From the NCBI GenBank assembly GCA_024400915.1, contig JAKSLX010000008.1, positions 1 through 64,000 of the forward strand: a stretch of DNA of 64,000 bases. Reading direction: 5' to 3'. The notes under the pieces were generated by a model, which was given only the letters and a program-made list of their open reading frames with translations, made no database searches and was not told the DNA's origin. The position numbers and the translations under genes are program-made. Source of the DNA: Treponema sp. GTDB lineage: Bacteria > Spirochaetota > Spirochaetia > Treponematales > Treponemataceae. Below are positions 7,846 to 16,810 of this stretch, in pieces (within the stretch, counting starts at the first letter, position 1; every line of letters begins with the position of its first letter).

Positions 7846-8988
7846 TTAGTTTTTATAAAAAGTATTTCTTTTCAAATATCCTCCAAAGCACCAGCCTTCA
7901 GTATGTTTCTTTATAGGATTTCCGTTTCGGTCTATTGCTCCATTGCAGGTTCGTACTTTTACCCAGCGGGAAAAAATTCCATCTATGATTTCATAATCAC
8001 TTACACCAGTTGTTTGTTCCAGAAGAGAACCTTTCTGAATGCTGATTATTGTACTGCTGTCCAGACTAGGTCCGTATCTCATACGAATGTTTTCTGTTGG
8101 TTCTGTATATGCAAAACTTTCGTAATCAAAAGGAAATGCAATTTTGTCGCAGGGGATACATTTGGCTTTACTTTTACTGGCCCATTCGATTACGCTGTAA
8201 GCGTCTTTATCAGTAATGATTGTTGTATTTGTTTCTATACCTTTATCCCATTCTGAAGCATCAATGCTTGAAGGAAGATAAATGTATTTTACATTTGAGC
8301 GTAAATATTGATACGGACTTATATATTTAATTCCTGGTTCAAGATAAACAAAATTTGCAGTCAGGCCTTCAAGTCCACCATTAGTGAATGGTGAATCATC
8401 TTTCCATCCAATAACATTGGGAATATAAACATAATCAACTTCAACATTATATAAAGCATAGGGACTCATATATTTTATGTCGCTTGGTATTCCTATGCCG
8501 CGGTTAGCCTCTCTTACTGGGTGATGCCATACTAAATTCCAGCTATTTTTTTCTTTCATATAAAGTGAATAATGTTCGATCCGGAAATATTCATTTTTAT
8601 GAGATACATCTATCTCACGGAGATTTGGTTTATTATGAAAAATGGAATATCCTGATTCGCCACCAATATGTTTCATGGTTGATGGAATTACAATTTTTTC
8701 AACATTCTGAAAGGACTCGGAAAAATCCATCTGATCACACCAGGTTTCCATTCCTTCACTGAAAATGATTGTCTTGCAATTTTCATTTCCAGCCGGATGG
8801 TAGACTTGAGATTGTACAACTTTCTGGTTGTTGTAATATGCCGGAATTTCAAGAGTGCTTCCAATCGTTCCAAAATCTGTTATCCAATAGCCATCTTCAT
8901 GCAATTCAAACTTCATTAAATTTTGTGCTGAAAGACGGACAACAAAAATAAATGTGGACAATAAAACGATAAGGAAACTTTTCTTCAT
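7846..8988 (-). CDS. Secreted leucine-rich-type repeat protein with C-terminal SH3 domain
   Basis: A 380-residue protein with a signal peptide (KKSFLIVLLSTFIFVV, cleavage near SAQ). Residues ~30-270 hold BspA-like repeat strands (IVIPSTMKHIG, YIYLPSSI). Residues ~285-375 are a bacterial SH3 domain: NIRMRYGPSLDSSTI at the start and GWCFGGYL at the end. Such proteins sit in the periplasm or at the surface. After YLKRNTFYK the frame ends at once, but the neighbouring frame continues as TNFVIPSPQNSAPQLTDEE and on to a stop at 7725-7727, giving a plausible helical tail. The gene therefore probably carries a one-base slip in an A run near 7855. Confidence 0.75.
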   Translation of the reverse strand: MKKSFLIVLLSTFIFVVRLSAQNLMKFELHEDGYWITDFGTIGSTLEIPAYYNNQKVVQSQVYHPAGNENCKTIIFSEGMETWCDQMDFSESFQNVEKIVIPSTMKHIGGESGYSIFHNKPNLREIDVSHKNEYFRIEHYSLYMKEKNSWNLVWHHPVREANRGIGIPSDIKYMSPYALYNVEVDYVYIPNVIGWKDDSPFTNGGLEGLTANFVYLEPGIKYISPYQYLRSNVKYIYLPSSIDASEWDKGIETNTTIITDKDAYSVIEWASKSKAKCIPCDKIAFPFDYESFAYTEPTENIRMRYGPSLDSSTIISIQKGSLLEQTTGVSDYEIIDGIFSRWVKVRTCNGAIDRNGNPIKKHTEGWCFGGYLKRNTFYKN

Positions 8989-9103
8989 ATAATCAGTATA
9001 AATAAAAACTTTATGTATTGCAAAACGTATAATTGGCGGACTCTTCCCATTTTCGTCAAAAAAGAGTCATAATATGCCGATAATAAACGCATAGGAATAT
9101 ATT

Positions 9104-10324
9104 ATGACAAAACAGGTTAAACAGGTTATTTTCTGGGTGGGCGCCCTTGTTATCGGTGCCATCCTTGGGTCACTGCATGTTGGTGCAGTAGACAATGTTT
9201 GCGATTTCGTGGCTACAGTTTTCACAAGACTTTTCAAGTTCACAGCCGTTCCAGCAATCGCAGTTTCAGTTCTTACAACTCTTGCAACCCTTGGAAGCAA
9301 CAGGGAAACAGCAAGAATCTTCAGAAGAACAATCATGTACACATTGCTTACAACAATTGCTGCTTCTACGATTGCGGCAATTCTGTTCTTCATCATCAAG
9401 CCTGAAGTAATTGCAGCTGCTGCATACGAAGGTTCGGCTGGAGCAGAAAAAGTTCAGAGCATGAGTTCTTCTTCTTTCCTTGGTTATTTTACAAATGCAA
9501 TTCCAGACAACATCATCTATCCGTTTGTTTCCGGAAATGTCCTTTCAATCCTCATAGTTTCTTTTGCATTCGGTTTTGCAATTTCAATGATGGCAGAATC
9601 AGAAAAGAAGACAGCAATCCTTAATGTAACACTCGGTTTCCAGGAACTGGTATTCAAGGTAATCGGCTGGATCATCACAATCCTTCCAATCGGTATCATC
9701 GCTTTCACAGCTCAGCTTGTTAAGGAAATGAGCGCAGACATCGCAATGGAATCAATCGGAAAGTACACAGCAGTTGTTCTCAGCGGCAACCTCATCCAGT
9801 TCTTCATCGTGCTTTCGGTATTCCTCCTTATCCGCGGAATCAACCCTGTAAAGCATTTCAAGAACATGATTCCTGCAATCCTTACAGCACTCTTTACAAA
9901 GTCTTCTGCTGCAACTCTCCCAGTTACAATGGACTGCGTGGAAAATCGCGTAAAGTGCGACAAGAAATTTTCACGCTTCATCCTTCCAATGTGTACTACA
10001 ATCAACATGAACGGCTGTGCAGCCTTCATCCTCGTTACATCACTTTTCGTAATGAAGAACGGCGGCGTCGACCTCAACCTCTTCACAGTAGTTGCATGGA
10101 TCTTGATTTCCGTAATCAGCGCTGTTGGAAATGCAGGCGTTCCAATGGGATGCTTCTTCCTTACACTTTCACTTATGGCAGGAAAGGGAATGCCAATCGG
10201 AGTAATGGGAGTAATCCTTCCAATCTACGCAGTGATCGACATGATCGAGACAGCAGTAAACATCTACTCTGACTCCTGCGTATGTGCAATGACAAACAAG
10301 GATCTTAAGGATCTTGCAGACTAA
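9104..10324 (+). CDS. Dicarboxylate/amino acid:cation symporter (DAACS family)
   Basis: A 406-residue membrane transporter of the SDF/GltP fold. Eight or so hydrophobic segments are visible, plus the family signatures in the second half: the serine-rich re-entrant loop TKSSAATLPVTM and the TM7 motif MCTTINMNG. They form the substrate and sodium sites of glutamate, aspartate, serine or dicarboxylate carriers. The short form and loop suggest an amino acid substrate, but the ion and solute cannot be fixed. The start has AGGAATATATT before it. It stands alone, divergent from the SH3 gene and closed by the hairpin at 10351-10462. Confidence 0.9.
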   Translation: MTKQVKQVIFWVGALVIGAILGSLHVGAVDNVCDFVATVFTRLFKFTAVPAIAVSVLTTLATLGSNRETARIFRRTIMYTLLTTIAASTIAAILFFIIKPEVIAAAAYEGSAGAEKVQSMSSSSFLGYFTNAIPDNIIYPFVSGNVLSILIVSFAFGFAISMMAESEKKTAILNVTLGFQELVFKVIGWIITILPIGIIAFTAQLVKEMSADIAMESIGKYTAVVLSGNLIQFFIVLSVFLLIRGINPVKHFKNMIPAILTALFTKSSAATLPVTMDCVENRVKCDKKFSRFILPMCTTINMNGCAAFILVTSLFVMKNGGVDLNLFTVVAWILISVISAVGNAGVPMGCFFLTLSLMAGKGMPIGVMGVILPIYAVIDMIETAVNIYSDSCVCAMTNKDLKDLAD

Positions 10325-10350
10325 AAATTAAATTCCGATAAAAACTGAAG

Positions 10351-10462
10351 GCTGTCCGATAGAATAACAAGTCATTCCGAATTAGATTCGGAATCTGTGT
10401 ATGGTTTTCAACATGGATGCTGAAGCAAGTTCAGCATGACGAATCTATCAGGCAGCTTTTTT
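10351..10462 (+). terminator. Long-stem terminator enclosing a REP-like insert
   Basis: GCTGTCCGATAGA (10351-10363) pairs with TCTATCAGGCAGC (10444-10456), 11 of 13 positions plus G-U pairs, followed by six T. It lies between two converging genes. The stem encloses an 80-base loop that is itself a palindromic element, so a terminator appears to have been split by an insertion. Confidence 0.65.
10371..10440. repeat. 70-bp REP/MITE-like palindromic element
   Basis: The element starts GTCAT and ends ATGAC. It contains two inner hairpins, ATTCCGAATT..ATTCGGAAT and ATGCTGAA..TTCAGCAT. This architecture is that of short intergenic palindromic repeats scattered in many bacterial genomes. No second copy is present in this window. 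Confidence 0.6.
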
Positions 10463-10464
10463 AT

Positions 10465-11370
10465 TTAAAACTTCATCCGGTCAGTGCTGCAGGTACCTGT
10501 AGTTTCATCAATCGTAATCAGATTGATGGTATTGTTGTTTGCGTAGGATGAAGTAACTTCCTCATACATTGAACCATAATCGTAACTTGAATTCCTGTGA
10601 GCATGTCCTTCGAGCATTAGCTTGGCATTGTTCTCTGCAACAAGGGTAAGAATTTTTGCGCATTCCAGGGAATCATGGAAGCTTACAAGCAAAACTCCGT
10701 CTGAGTAAACTGGACAGTGGGTAAGAATTATTTTTGGCTTGCTGTTGGCTTTAAGCTTTCTTTCAAGGTCATTAAGTTGATGCCTACCTAAAGATCCGTT
10801 TGCAGAATCAAGAAAGAAAAATTCAAATCCCTGTGTAGAAGGATCATTTGCAAAATCAAAACAGTAGCTGTAGAAATGAGGATACATGTAGGTCAGATAA
10901 TAATCCTGTCCGTTGTTGTAGATGTCGTGGTTTCCAATGACAGAATAGATTTTAAAATCGTTGATCCTATCCTTGCCGTTTCTGGCGAGTTCTTTAACTT
11001 TTTTAGTCCATTCAACATATTCTTTGAATTCGGCTTCTCTGCCTGAATCGGAAGAATCACCAAGGTTGATGATGAACTGAGGGCGTCTGGATGCATCGTC
11101 ACTATTAAGCTGATTTTCAAACCATCGAAAAAAAGCCTCGTCGTCATGGGTGTAACGGTCAGCACCAATATGCAAATCTGTAACAATCAGAAAACTGTAT
11201 TTGCTCAGTCCGTTTGTTCCTGAAGGCAAGTGGGAGTCATCAAGTCTGGTTATGGAATGAACGCGGTCTTCAACATTCTGATCGGTAAAGGCCAAAGGAA
11301 ACATTCCAAATTTACATGAGGAAAAGATAATGCCGAGGGATGCAAAAAAAATGATCAGAGTCTTTTTCAT
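10465..11370 (-). CDS. Calcineurin-type metallophosphoesterase lipoprotein
   Basis: A 301-residue protein with a lipoprotein signal (KKTLIIFFASLGIIFSSC). The two-metal phosphoesterase blocks are all present in order: DLHIGAD, NLGDSSDSG, GNHD, LTHCPV and LEGHAHR. It should hydrolyse a phosphomonoester or phosphodiester at the outer face of a membrane; the substrate is unknown. The ATG at 11370 shares an ATGA overlap with the stop of the upstream envelope gene, which fixes the start and implies translational coupling; the ATG seven codons earlier is rejected. Confidence 0.85.
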   Translation of the reverse strand: MKKTLIIFFASLGIIFSSCKFGMFPLAFTDQNVEDRVHSITRLDDSHLPSGTNGLSKYSFLIVTDLHIGADRYTHDDEAFFRWFENQLNSDDASRRPQFIINLGDSSDSGREAEFKEYVEWTKKVKELARNGKDRINDFKIYSVIGNHDIYNNGQDYYLTYMYPHFYSYCFDFANDPSTQGFEFFFLDSANGSLGRHQLNDLERKLKANSKPKIILTHCPVYSDGVLLVSFHDSLECAKILTLVAENNAKLMLEGHAHRNSSYDYGSMYEEVTSSYANNNTINLITIDETTGTCSTDRMKF

Positions 11371-12125
11371 AGGTATAACCTTATTCCGCATTTAAACTGG
11401 TCTCCGTCAAGGAAAACTTTGGATATGAACATGTCGCAGCAATATAACTGATAGGATGCCTGCAACCGTAATCTGTTGTCGAAGGTATAGGCTACGCCAA
11501 GAGTATATAAAGGAGAAGGGAAAAGATAGTACCTGTATTCGTCATGGGTTGAGAATATGAAAAAGGCCTCAAAGCTTTCCGAAAACTTCTTGTCGAATTC
11601 AATGTCGGCGGTAAAAGATGTGTTGTCAAGCCACTGGTTCAGAACCTTCAGTTTCTGTTCCTTGATGGCAAAACCAATGGAAAACTTCAGGTACCAGTCG
11701 TGTTCTCCCGTGTACTTAAGGAATGGTTCAAAAAGAATATCGTTTTCAATGCACCATCTACCGTAATCAAGATAGTGGTAGCTTAATTTGTTGCCAAAAC
11801 TGAACCTGGAATTTTCCGGATCAAGTACTTCAGGCCAAAAATCAATGGCAGCAGTGAACTCTTCCGTCTCGTCTCCAAGTCGGATACTTGAAAAGGTATT
11901 CCATTCGCCGGCAAAAGAAAAATTGTTGCCGTAGGAAATAGAAGCAAAATCACTTTCTGCTTCAGTACCAAGATCTCCGTTTGAATAAAAAGAAATCTCC
12001 AGATACTGGCTGTTGAGGCAAAATGAATTTTCGGAAAATGCAGCCTGTGGTGTTAGAAGCAGTGCCAACGAAAAAAAAACACAGGAGGCAAGGTAGCGCC
12101 AATGTGACTTTTTACAGTTTTGCAA
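11367..12125 (-). CDS. Envelope protein, probable outer-membrane beta-barrel
   Basis: A 252-residue protein with a signal peptide (YLASCVFFSLALLLTPQAAFS, then ENSF). The mature part alternates aromatic and polar residues in strand-length blocks (LEISFYSNGDLG, YRYYLFPSPLYTLGVAYTF) and ends in a hydrophobic residue (CGIRLYL), as outer-membrane barrels do. I choose a TTG start at 12125 because AGGA lies six bases before it and the signal peptide then begins normally; an ATG at 12170 would lie inside hslO. It is coupled to the downstream phosphoesterase by ATGA. The function is unknown. Confidence 0.6.
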   Translation of the reverse strand: MQNCKKSHWRYLASCVFFSLALLLTPQAAFSENSFCLNSQYLEISFYSNGDLGTEAESDFASISYGNNFSFAGEWNTFSSIRLGDETEEFTAAIDFWPEVLDPENSRFSFGNKLSYHYLDYGRWCIENDILFEPFLKYTGEHDWYLKFSIGFAIKEQKLKVLNQWLDNTSFTADIEFDKKFSESFEAFFIFSTHDEYRYYLFPSPLYTLGVAYTFDNRLRLQASYQLYCCDMFISKVFLDGDQFKCGIRLYL

Positions 12126-13074
12126 ATGGAATCCTGTAGATGCTTCCGCAGTTGCGGCATACGATTTCAAGAGGATCAGGACCGGAAGATTTTAATTCTT
12201 CAATCTGATTTGGACCAAGAGATTTAAGGTGTTCGATATAATAGTCTTCGCAGCAAGGGCAGTCGTATTTGATATTGCGGCGTACTGCAATCTGCGGCTT
12301 GAATTCGCGGAAGAGGCCGTAAACGATGTCGTTGATGTTTCCTTTTTCTTCAAACCATTTGCCAAGGGAAGGACATGCGCTGAAGGCATTTTCAACTCTT
12401 GTTATCAATTCTTCGTCTGCCTTAAAGTCTGGTGTAGAAGAAGTTTCGGCACCTACTTTTTTTGTACCGCCAGTTTCAGGAAGTACCTGGATGAACATTC
12501 CGCCCGCACCTTTAACGCGGCCTTTTGTGTCCATGAAAATGCTTGTGCTGAAAGCAGTGTTGATTTGTTCAGACTGGTTGAAGTACCAGGCAAGATCCTT
12601 TGTGATGTTTTTGTAAAGTGTTTCAACTGAACTTACCTGTGGACTTTTGTCTCCAGGATGAGCCTTTGTTATTGTCATTGTTCCATTACCAAGAAACGGT
12701 GCAAGATCCCAGCTTTCAAGAGGCTTGTCGATTGGAATGTGGTCTTCAAGAAGATAGCCGCGGACATAGCCAGTGCTGTCGGCTTCCACGCTGAATCCCT
12801 TTGCAGGACCGTCGCATTCGTAGCGCCATGAAATATGTTCCATGCCTTTCATTGTAGGCATCATGAGGGCAGCACACAGAGAAGCCTGTCCAAGAACCAT
12901 GGTTTCAAGAATACCTGTCTTATGCTGTGCCCGCATCTGGTTAACGAAATTTGTACCGTGGAAAAGTGCCCCGCGGATTCTTCCGTCTGCCATAACAAAA
13001 ACAGCCATCTCATCTTTTTCAATGGAATTAAGATGTTCCAAAAGTTCTTTGTCTTCTATCTGTGCTTTGATCAT
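12112..13074 (-). CDS. hslO: Redox-regulated chaperone Hsp33
   Basis: A 320-residue Hsp33 homologue. The chaperone is switched on by oxidation of four zinc-bound cysteines near the C-terminus. Here these are CPC (Cys272, Cys274; a third Cys at 275) and CRNC (Cys306, Cys309), the CxC/CxxC pattern of the family. The N-terminal fold begins with the usual MADGRIRG strand and contains QASLCAALM. The ATG is only six bases after a TATATT box with no ribosome binding site, so the message may be leaderless. Confidence 0.93.
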   Translation of the reverse strand: MIKAQIEDKELLEHLNSIEKDEMAVFVMADGRIRGALFHGTNFVNQMRAQHKTGILETMVLGQASLCAALMMPTMKGMEHISWRYECDGPAKGFSVEADSTGYVRGYLLEDHIPIDKPLESWDLAPFLGNGTMTITKAHPGDKSPQVSSVETLYKNITKDLAWYFNQSEQINTAFSTSIFMDTKGRVKGAGGMFIQVLPETGGTKKVGAETSSTPDFKADEELITRVENAFSACPSLGKWFEEKGNINDIVYGLFREFKPQIAVRRNIKYDCPCCEDYYIEHLKSLGPNQIEELKSSGPDPLEIVCRNCGSIYRIPFAKL

Positions 13075-13325
13075 GCACTAAATATACTAAATTTGCCCGT
13101 TTGTTGCCATAAAGGAATGAGGAAAATTTTGAAGTGGAATGACTTCTCCTCGCGCAGGTTAACCTTTGTGAGCTTTCTTATGAATGCCATGATATTGCTT
13201 TCATCCATGAGATTGTGTGCTGTGGAGGTCTGTCCCCATTGTCCTAGTTCTTTTAACTTTTCAAAGCCAAACTGAATATATTTCATATCATTTGGAATTT
13301 TAACGTAAACAGAGTTTATACACAC
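13071..13325 (-). CDS. Small hypothetical ORF upstream of hslO
   Basis: An 84-codon frame from a GTG that overlaps the stop of the upstream gene; its own stop overlaps the hslO ATG. An internal ATG at 13286 would give about 71 residues starting MKYIQFGFEKLKELGQWGQ. There is no clear ribosome binding site at either start and I know no family for it. Tight packing favours a gene, but the hslO -10 box lies inside its end. It may be a decayed remnant. Confidence 0.3.
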   Translation of the reverse strand: MCINSVYVKIPNDMKYIQFGFEKLKELGQWGQTSTAHNLMDESNIMAFIRKLTKVNLREEKSFHFKIFLIPLWQQTGKFSIFSA

Positions 13326-14176
13326 TACGGTTGGCGACCTTCCAAGAATTGCAGTTCTTCTGTTCGATTTAGAATCACTTCAAGAAGTTCTTTCTCTTTT
13401 TTAGAAAACTCAATATCTGTATCCTTTGTATAACATGGGGCATACCATGAAAAGTGAGAGAACAGTTCCTTTAAATCCTTGCTTTTAAATGAATAGCCGT
13501 TAATTGCATAAAGTGCGTTTCTCATTATGCGTAATTCTGGCAGCTGCATATACTGGATTTTATCTATATAAAGTGTATCGTAGTATTCTCTTAACAGTGA
13601 ATAAACAGAGAATGCTAAGCCGTAATGGAGAAACTGTCTTCCTTCATTATAAAAATAGTCTTCACATTTAACAGTTTCAAATTTGTCAATGTCCGTTTTG
13701 GCACGGCGATGATCAGAATAAGTATGGATTAAACCATCAGAAGTTTTTTGACATTTCAGATTTTCCGCTTCATAAATTGAATCATCATTGTGCTGGATAG
13801 TTAAACGGGTATGATTGTCGTTTATTTCATATTTGTACAAGAACCAGTATTTAGGCTCATCTAAAAGTTCAAAAGAAATAGAATTTTCTTCTTCATGAAC
13901 TAAAATATTGGAAGAGATGTAAATATCGTTGTCTAGAATGCAGACTCCATATTCATCTTCAGGAAAAGAAGAGAAGTGAGCAACGTAGTAAAGACCATTG
14001 TCATATATTGCGCGGATTTCAGTTACTACTTTACCATCCTCATGGGTTTCAACATGTTTCCAGCAATTGTAACCGAAGAAATTGTAAATACGGTCAGCAA
14101 ATGCAGCTGATGACAAAGAAAAGATTGCGGCTAAAATAAAAATAAACTTTTTCATAATATTTTTTAATATTGTCAT
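13325..14176 (-). CDS. Secreted YARHG-domain protein
   Basis: A 283-residue protein with a signal peptide (KKFIFILAAIFSLSSAAFA). The C-terminal ~80 residues match a YARHG domain: MRNALYAINGYSFKSKDL at the start, then LFSHFSWYAPCY. This extracytoplasmic domain of unknown role is common in spirochaetes. The middle is beta-rich and unassigned. Two starts are possible, 14176 (GGGA upstream) and 14155 (directly at the signal peptide). A 29-codon frame at 14173-14262 overlaps this start by ATGA and may be a leader peptide or remnant. Confidence 0.65.
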   Translation of the reverse strand: MTILKNIMKKFIFILAAIFSLSSAAFADRIYNFFGYNCWKHVETHEDGKVVTEIRAIYDNGLYYVAHFSSFPEDEYGVCILDNDIYISSNILVHEEENSISFELLDEPKYWFLYKYEINDNHTRLTIQHNDDSIYEAENLKCQKTSDGLIHTYSDHRRAKTDIDKFETVKCEDYFYNEGRQFLHYGLAFSVYSLLREYYDTLYIDKIQYMQLPELRIMRNALYAINGYSFKSKDLKELFSHFSWYAPCYTKDTDIEFSKKEKELLEVILNRTEELQFLEGRQP

Positions 14177-14344
14177 TTTTTACATTCCCAATCAATAGTA
14201 ATAAACCACCAGTTATGTGTTTGATAACCATTCATTTCTACAAAAGAACAGACAAAAAGCATTTCTTCAGCTCAGCAATTACCCCCTCCCCGGAATCTGA
14301 TTAAAACTGCGCTTTTGAATATAGAAATCCCACCGATTTTTAAC

Positions 14345-14361
14345 TATAATATTTGCCTATG
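14345..14361 (+). promoter_or_regulatory. -10 box adjacent to start codon
   Basis: TATAAT at 14345-14350 has TAGAAA 17 bases upstream (14322-14327) and is followed by only eight bases before the ATG at 14359. Transcription would begin within a base or two of the start codon. There is no ribosome binding site. Confidence 0.6.
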
Positions 14362-15168
14362 GATAACGAAAAAATTAAGGAAATGCTTCTTGATATTGAG
14401 CCTTCGGAACTGGAATTTACTGTAATCATGACGGGAAAGGACAGCAAGAGGGTCAACGGACTTTATAAGTCTGACACAAGAGAAATCCTTCTTCACAATA
14501 AAAACTTTAAGACAGACAATGAATTGATTTACACTGCAATTCATGAATATACACATCACCTTACCAACGAGCAGGATATCATTGCCAACGGTGGCAAGGA
14601 ACCTCCACATTGTTCAAAGAGCCACACAAATGCTTTCTGGGCAAAGTTCCATGCACTTCTTGAAATTGCAGAACAGAAGGGATACTACAAGCTGGACATG
14701 GCCCTTTCTCCTGAACTCGAGGCCCTTACAAAGGAAATCAAGGAAAAGTACATCGGTCCAAACGGCCAGATAATGATTGAACTTGGACGCACTTTGATTA
14801 AGGCACAGGCTCTCTGCGAACAGGCAAACATCCGCTACGAAGATTACATTGACCGTGTCCTTCAGATTCCGCGTACTACAGTCAAGACTGCAAAGAAAGT
14901 CGGAATGCTTCCTGATGAAGATGCTGAGCTTGGCTACGACAACATGAAGATTGTTGCCGGAATTAAAAAGCCTGATGAAAAAGCAAAGGCAGTTGAGGCA
15001 ATCAAGAGTGGAAAGAGCCCTGACAGCGTAATTGCCATGATGAAGAAGAAAGCCAAGGAAGTTGATCCTAAGGAAAAACTTGAAAAAGAGCGCGCACGCC
15101 TTACAAGAACTATCAGTGAACTTACACAGCGTCTTGAATACGTGGAGGAAAGTCTTGCAAGCCTTTAA
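14359..15168 (+). CDS. HExxH-containing protein of unknown function
   Basis: A 269-residue cytosolic protein. HEYTHH at residues 62-67 fits a zinc-peptidase HExxH site, and the preceding stretch YKSDTREILLHNK resembles the entry strand of small metallopeptidases. Residues ~130-190 are helical with a helix-turn-helix-like segment (DRVLQIPRTTVKTAKKVGM), and the end is a lysine- and glutamate-rich coiled coil. A protease tied to DNA binding is possible but unproven. It overlaps the next gene by 14 bases and appears leaderless. Confidence 0.6.
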   Translation: MDNEKIKEMLLDIEPSELEFTVIMTGKDSKRVNGLYKSDTREILLHNKNFKTDNELIYTAIHEYTHHLTNEQDIIANGGKEPPHCSKSHTNAFWAKFHALLEIAEQKGYYKLDMALSPELEALTKEIKEKYIGPNGQIMIELGRTLIKAQALCEQANIRYEDYIDRVLQIPRTTVKTAKKVGMLPDEDAELGYDNMKIVAGIKKPDEKAKAVEAIKSGKSPDSVIAMMKKKAKEVDPKEKLEKERARLTRTISELTQRLEYVEESLASL

Positions 15169-16054
15169 GAAATTTGTTGTTGCCGGTGTTGCTGCATTGG
15201 CATCGTCTCTTTTTGCACAGTCTTCTTTTGGTGGTTTCGGTTCTGTTACAGCGCCTTCCATGCCAACTGTAAGTTCTCCAACAATCGGCAGCGGTTTCTA
15301 TGTTCCGACGTTCCAGAACCAGGGGGTTAATTCCGGCAAGAGAAAGGATTCTAAGTCTGAAAGCAATGACATCCTTAACAAGACTGAAGAAAAGAAGAGC
15401 GAAACTGCAAAGAAGCTTCCTTCGACCCTTACTGCAAGTGAGATTTCTGCATTGAGCAGCATGGGCCTTTTGGGAAACATTACAGGCTCTGCGTTGCCAG
15501 GCAGCATCTATACTACACAGACAACTTCAGAAACAAAAGAAATACTTGAGAAGGTTCTTACAGAAATAGAAGAAATCAAGAAGAACACAAAGGAAATTCC
15601 TGCTGCAAAACCAGTTACCATCGTTGCTTCTGCTCCGGTAGTTTCAAGCAACAACCTTTCTTCTGCTGCTGAAAAAGCTTCATCAAGAATCCTAAGGTTC
15701 AGCGTGAACAACTACGATATTCTCAAGACTTGCGGTAAGATTTACATTTCAGACATTCAGCACGACGGTTCCTTTCTCGTTACCGGTGACAGGCGCTATA
15801 TGAGCGACGGCAAGCAAAGGACTGAAACCTTCCACATGCTTTTTAAGAATTCTGCAGGGGAGCACAGCGCGGTCAATTACAATGCTGCGGCAAGCGTTAC
15901 CCAGGATTACCTTAACGAATATTCTTTCCTTTATCAGCTTGCAAAGCGTCCTCAGCTCACGGCAATGCGCACTGGAAATCTTATTACCATGCGTACAGAC
16001 GACAAAGACTGGAAGCTGGAACTCCTGATCGATCTTGGTGAAAAAAGGGACTAG
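15155..16054 (+). CDS. Secreted protein of unknown function
   Basis: A protein of about 299 residues from a TTG at 15155. GGAGG lies six bases upstream and the frame then opens with a signal peptide (QAFKKFVVAGVAALASSLFA). A Ser/Thr/Pro-rich stretch follows, then a short coiled coil (TKEILEKVLTEIEEIKKNTK), then a globular C-terminal part (~residues 175-299). An ATG at 15062 in the same frame would lie deep inside the previous gene and hide the signal peptide. No family recognised. It precedes rsmG by one base. Confidence 0.65.
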   Translation: MQAFKKFVVAGVAALASSLFAQSSFGGFGSVTAPSMPTVSSPTIGSGFYVPTFQNQGVNSGKRKDSKSESNDILNKTEEKKSETAKKLPSTLTASEISALSSMGLLGNITGSALPGSIYTTQTTSETKEILEKVLTEIEEIKKNTKEIPAAKPVTIVASAPVVSSNNLSSAAEKASSRILRFSVNNYDILKTCGKIYISDIQHDGSFLVTGDRRYMSDGKQRTETFHMLFKNSAGEHSAVNYNAAASVTQDYLNEYSFLYQLAKRPQLTAMRTGNLITMRTDDKDWKLELLIDLGEKRD

Positions 16055-16055
16055 A

Positions 16056-16694
16056 ATGAACGCAAAACTTTCCGAAGGACTTAAAAAACTTTCATTGGAA
16101 TTTTCAGAGGAGCAGATTGGGCAGCTTGAGACTTACTGCCGCTGCGTAATGGAATTCAACAAGACCTACAATCTTATGAAGGCAGACAACGAGGATGAGC
16201 TTTATGTGAACCATGTCCTTGATTCCCTGGCAGCAGCCCCTTATCTTGTAAATCTCATCAAGGACGGAACAAAAGTCGGTGACATAGGAAGCGGTGGAGG
16301 ATGCCCAGGTATTCCTCTTGCAGTTGCTTTTCCGAATGCAGATTTTACTCTGGTGGAAAGAATGGAAAAACGATGCGCCTTTCTTGAGAATGCAGTCAAG
16401 GCTATGAACCTTAAGAATGTGAAAATCCTTTGCAAGCAGGTTGACCTTGTGGATCCTGAACTTTTTGAAGTCGAAGTTTTCCGTGCCTTCCATCCATTCG
16501 ACAAGAAAATCTCAAAGTGGCTTTTGAAGATGCTTAAGAAAGGCGGAATACTCGCAGCCTACAAAGCAAGAGAAGAAAAGATAGTTGCCGAAATGGAAGA
16601 AGTAAAATTCATCATTCCAGAATACAAAAGAATAAAGCTTACAGTTCCTTTCCTTGAAGACCATGAGCGTAACCTTGTGGTTGTAAAGAAGTAA
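16056..16694 (+). CDS. rsmG: 16S rRNA (guanine-527-N7)-methyltransferase
   Basis: A 212-residue RsmG/GidB homologue, which methylates G527 of 16S rRNA using S-adenosylmethionine. The family opening appears as YNLMK..NEDELYVNHVLDS, followed by the SAM loop VGDIGSGGGCPGIPLAVAFP and the acidic motif FTLVERMEKRCAFLE. AGGGAC before the ATG at 16056 sets the start. The usual arginine segment after motif IV reads VFRAFHPFDKKI, slightly divergent from the common 'sRAva'. It is co-transcribed with the secreted protein upstream. Confidence 0.9.
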   Translation: MNAKLSEGLKKLSLEFSEEQIGQLETYCRCVMEFNKTYNLMKADNEDELYVNHVLDSLAAAPYLVNLIKDGTKVGDIGSGGGCPGIPLAVAFPNADFTLVERMEKRCAFLENAVKAMNLKNVKILCKQVDLVDPELFEVEVFRAFHPFDKKISKWLLKMLKKGGILAAYKAREEKIVAEMEEVKFIIPEYKRIKLTVPFLEDHERNLVVVKK

Positions 16695-16745
16695 CGAAAA
16701 ATCTCAGGATAGAATCCAGAGTAAAATTCTAATGTCATTTTTTAG

Positions 16746-16773
16746 TTGCGATTTTCCAGTCTGGAGATATAAT
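16746..16773 (+). promoter_or_regulatory. Probable sigma-70 promoter
   Basis: TTGCGA (16746-16751), a 16-base spacer and TATAAT (16768-16773), about 37 bases before the ATG at 16811. It would serve the 461-residue membrane protein. Confidence 0.5.
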
Positions 16774-16810
16774 TTTTAAGTAACCTTAAATTCAAATTTG
16801 GAAATGACAT

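Noticed and set aside
9027..9062. GACTCTT..AAGAGTC dyad between the SH3 and symporter genes
   Set aside because: A 7-bp match with a ~16-base gap in A+T-rich sequence is too weak to call an operator.
14173..14262. 29-codon frame overlapping the start of the YARHG gene by ATGA
   Set aside because: No strong ribosome binding site or homology; a leader peptide is possible but unsupported.
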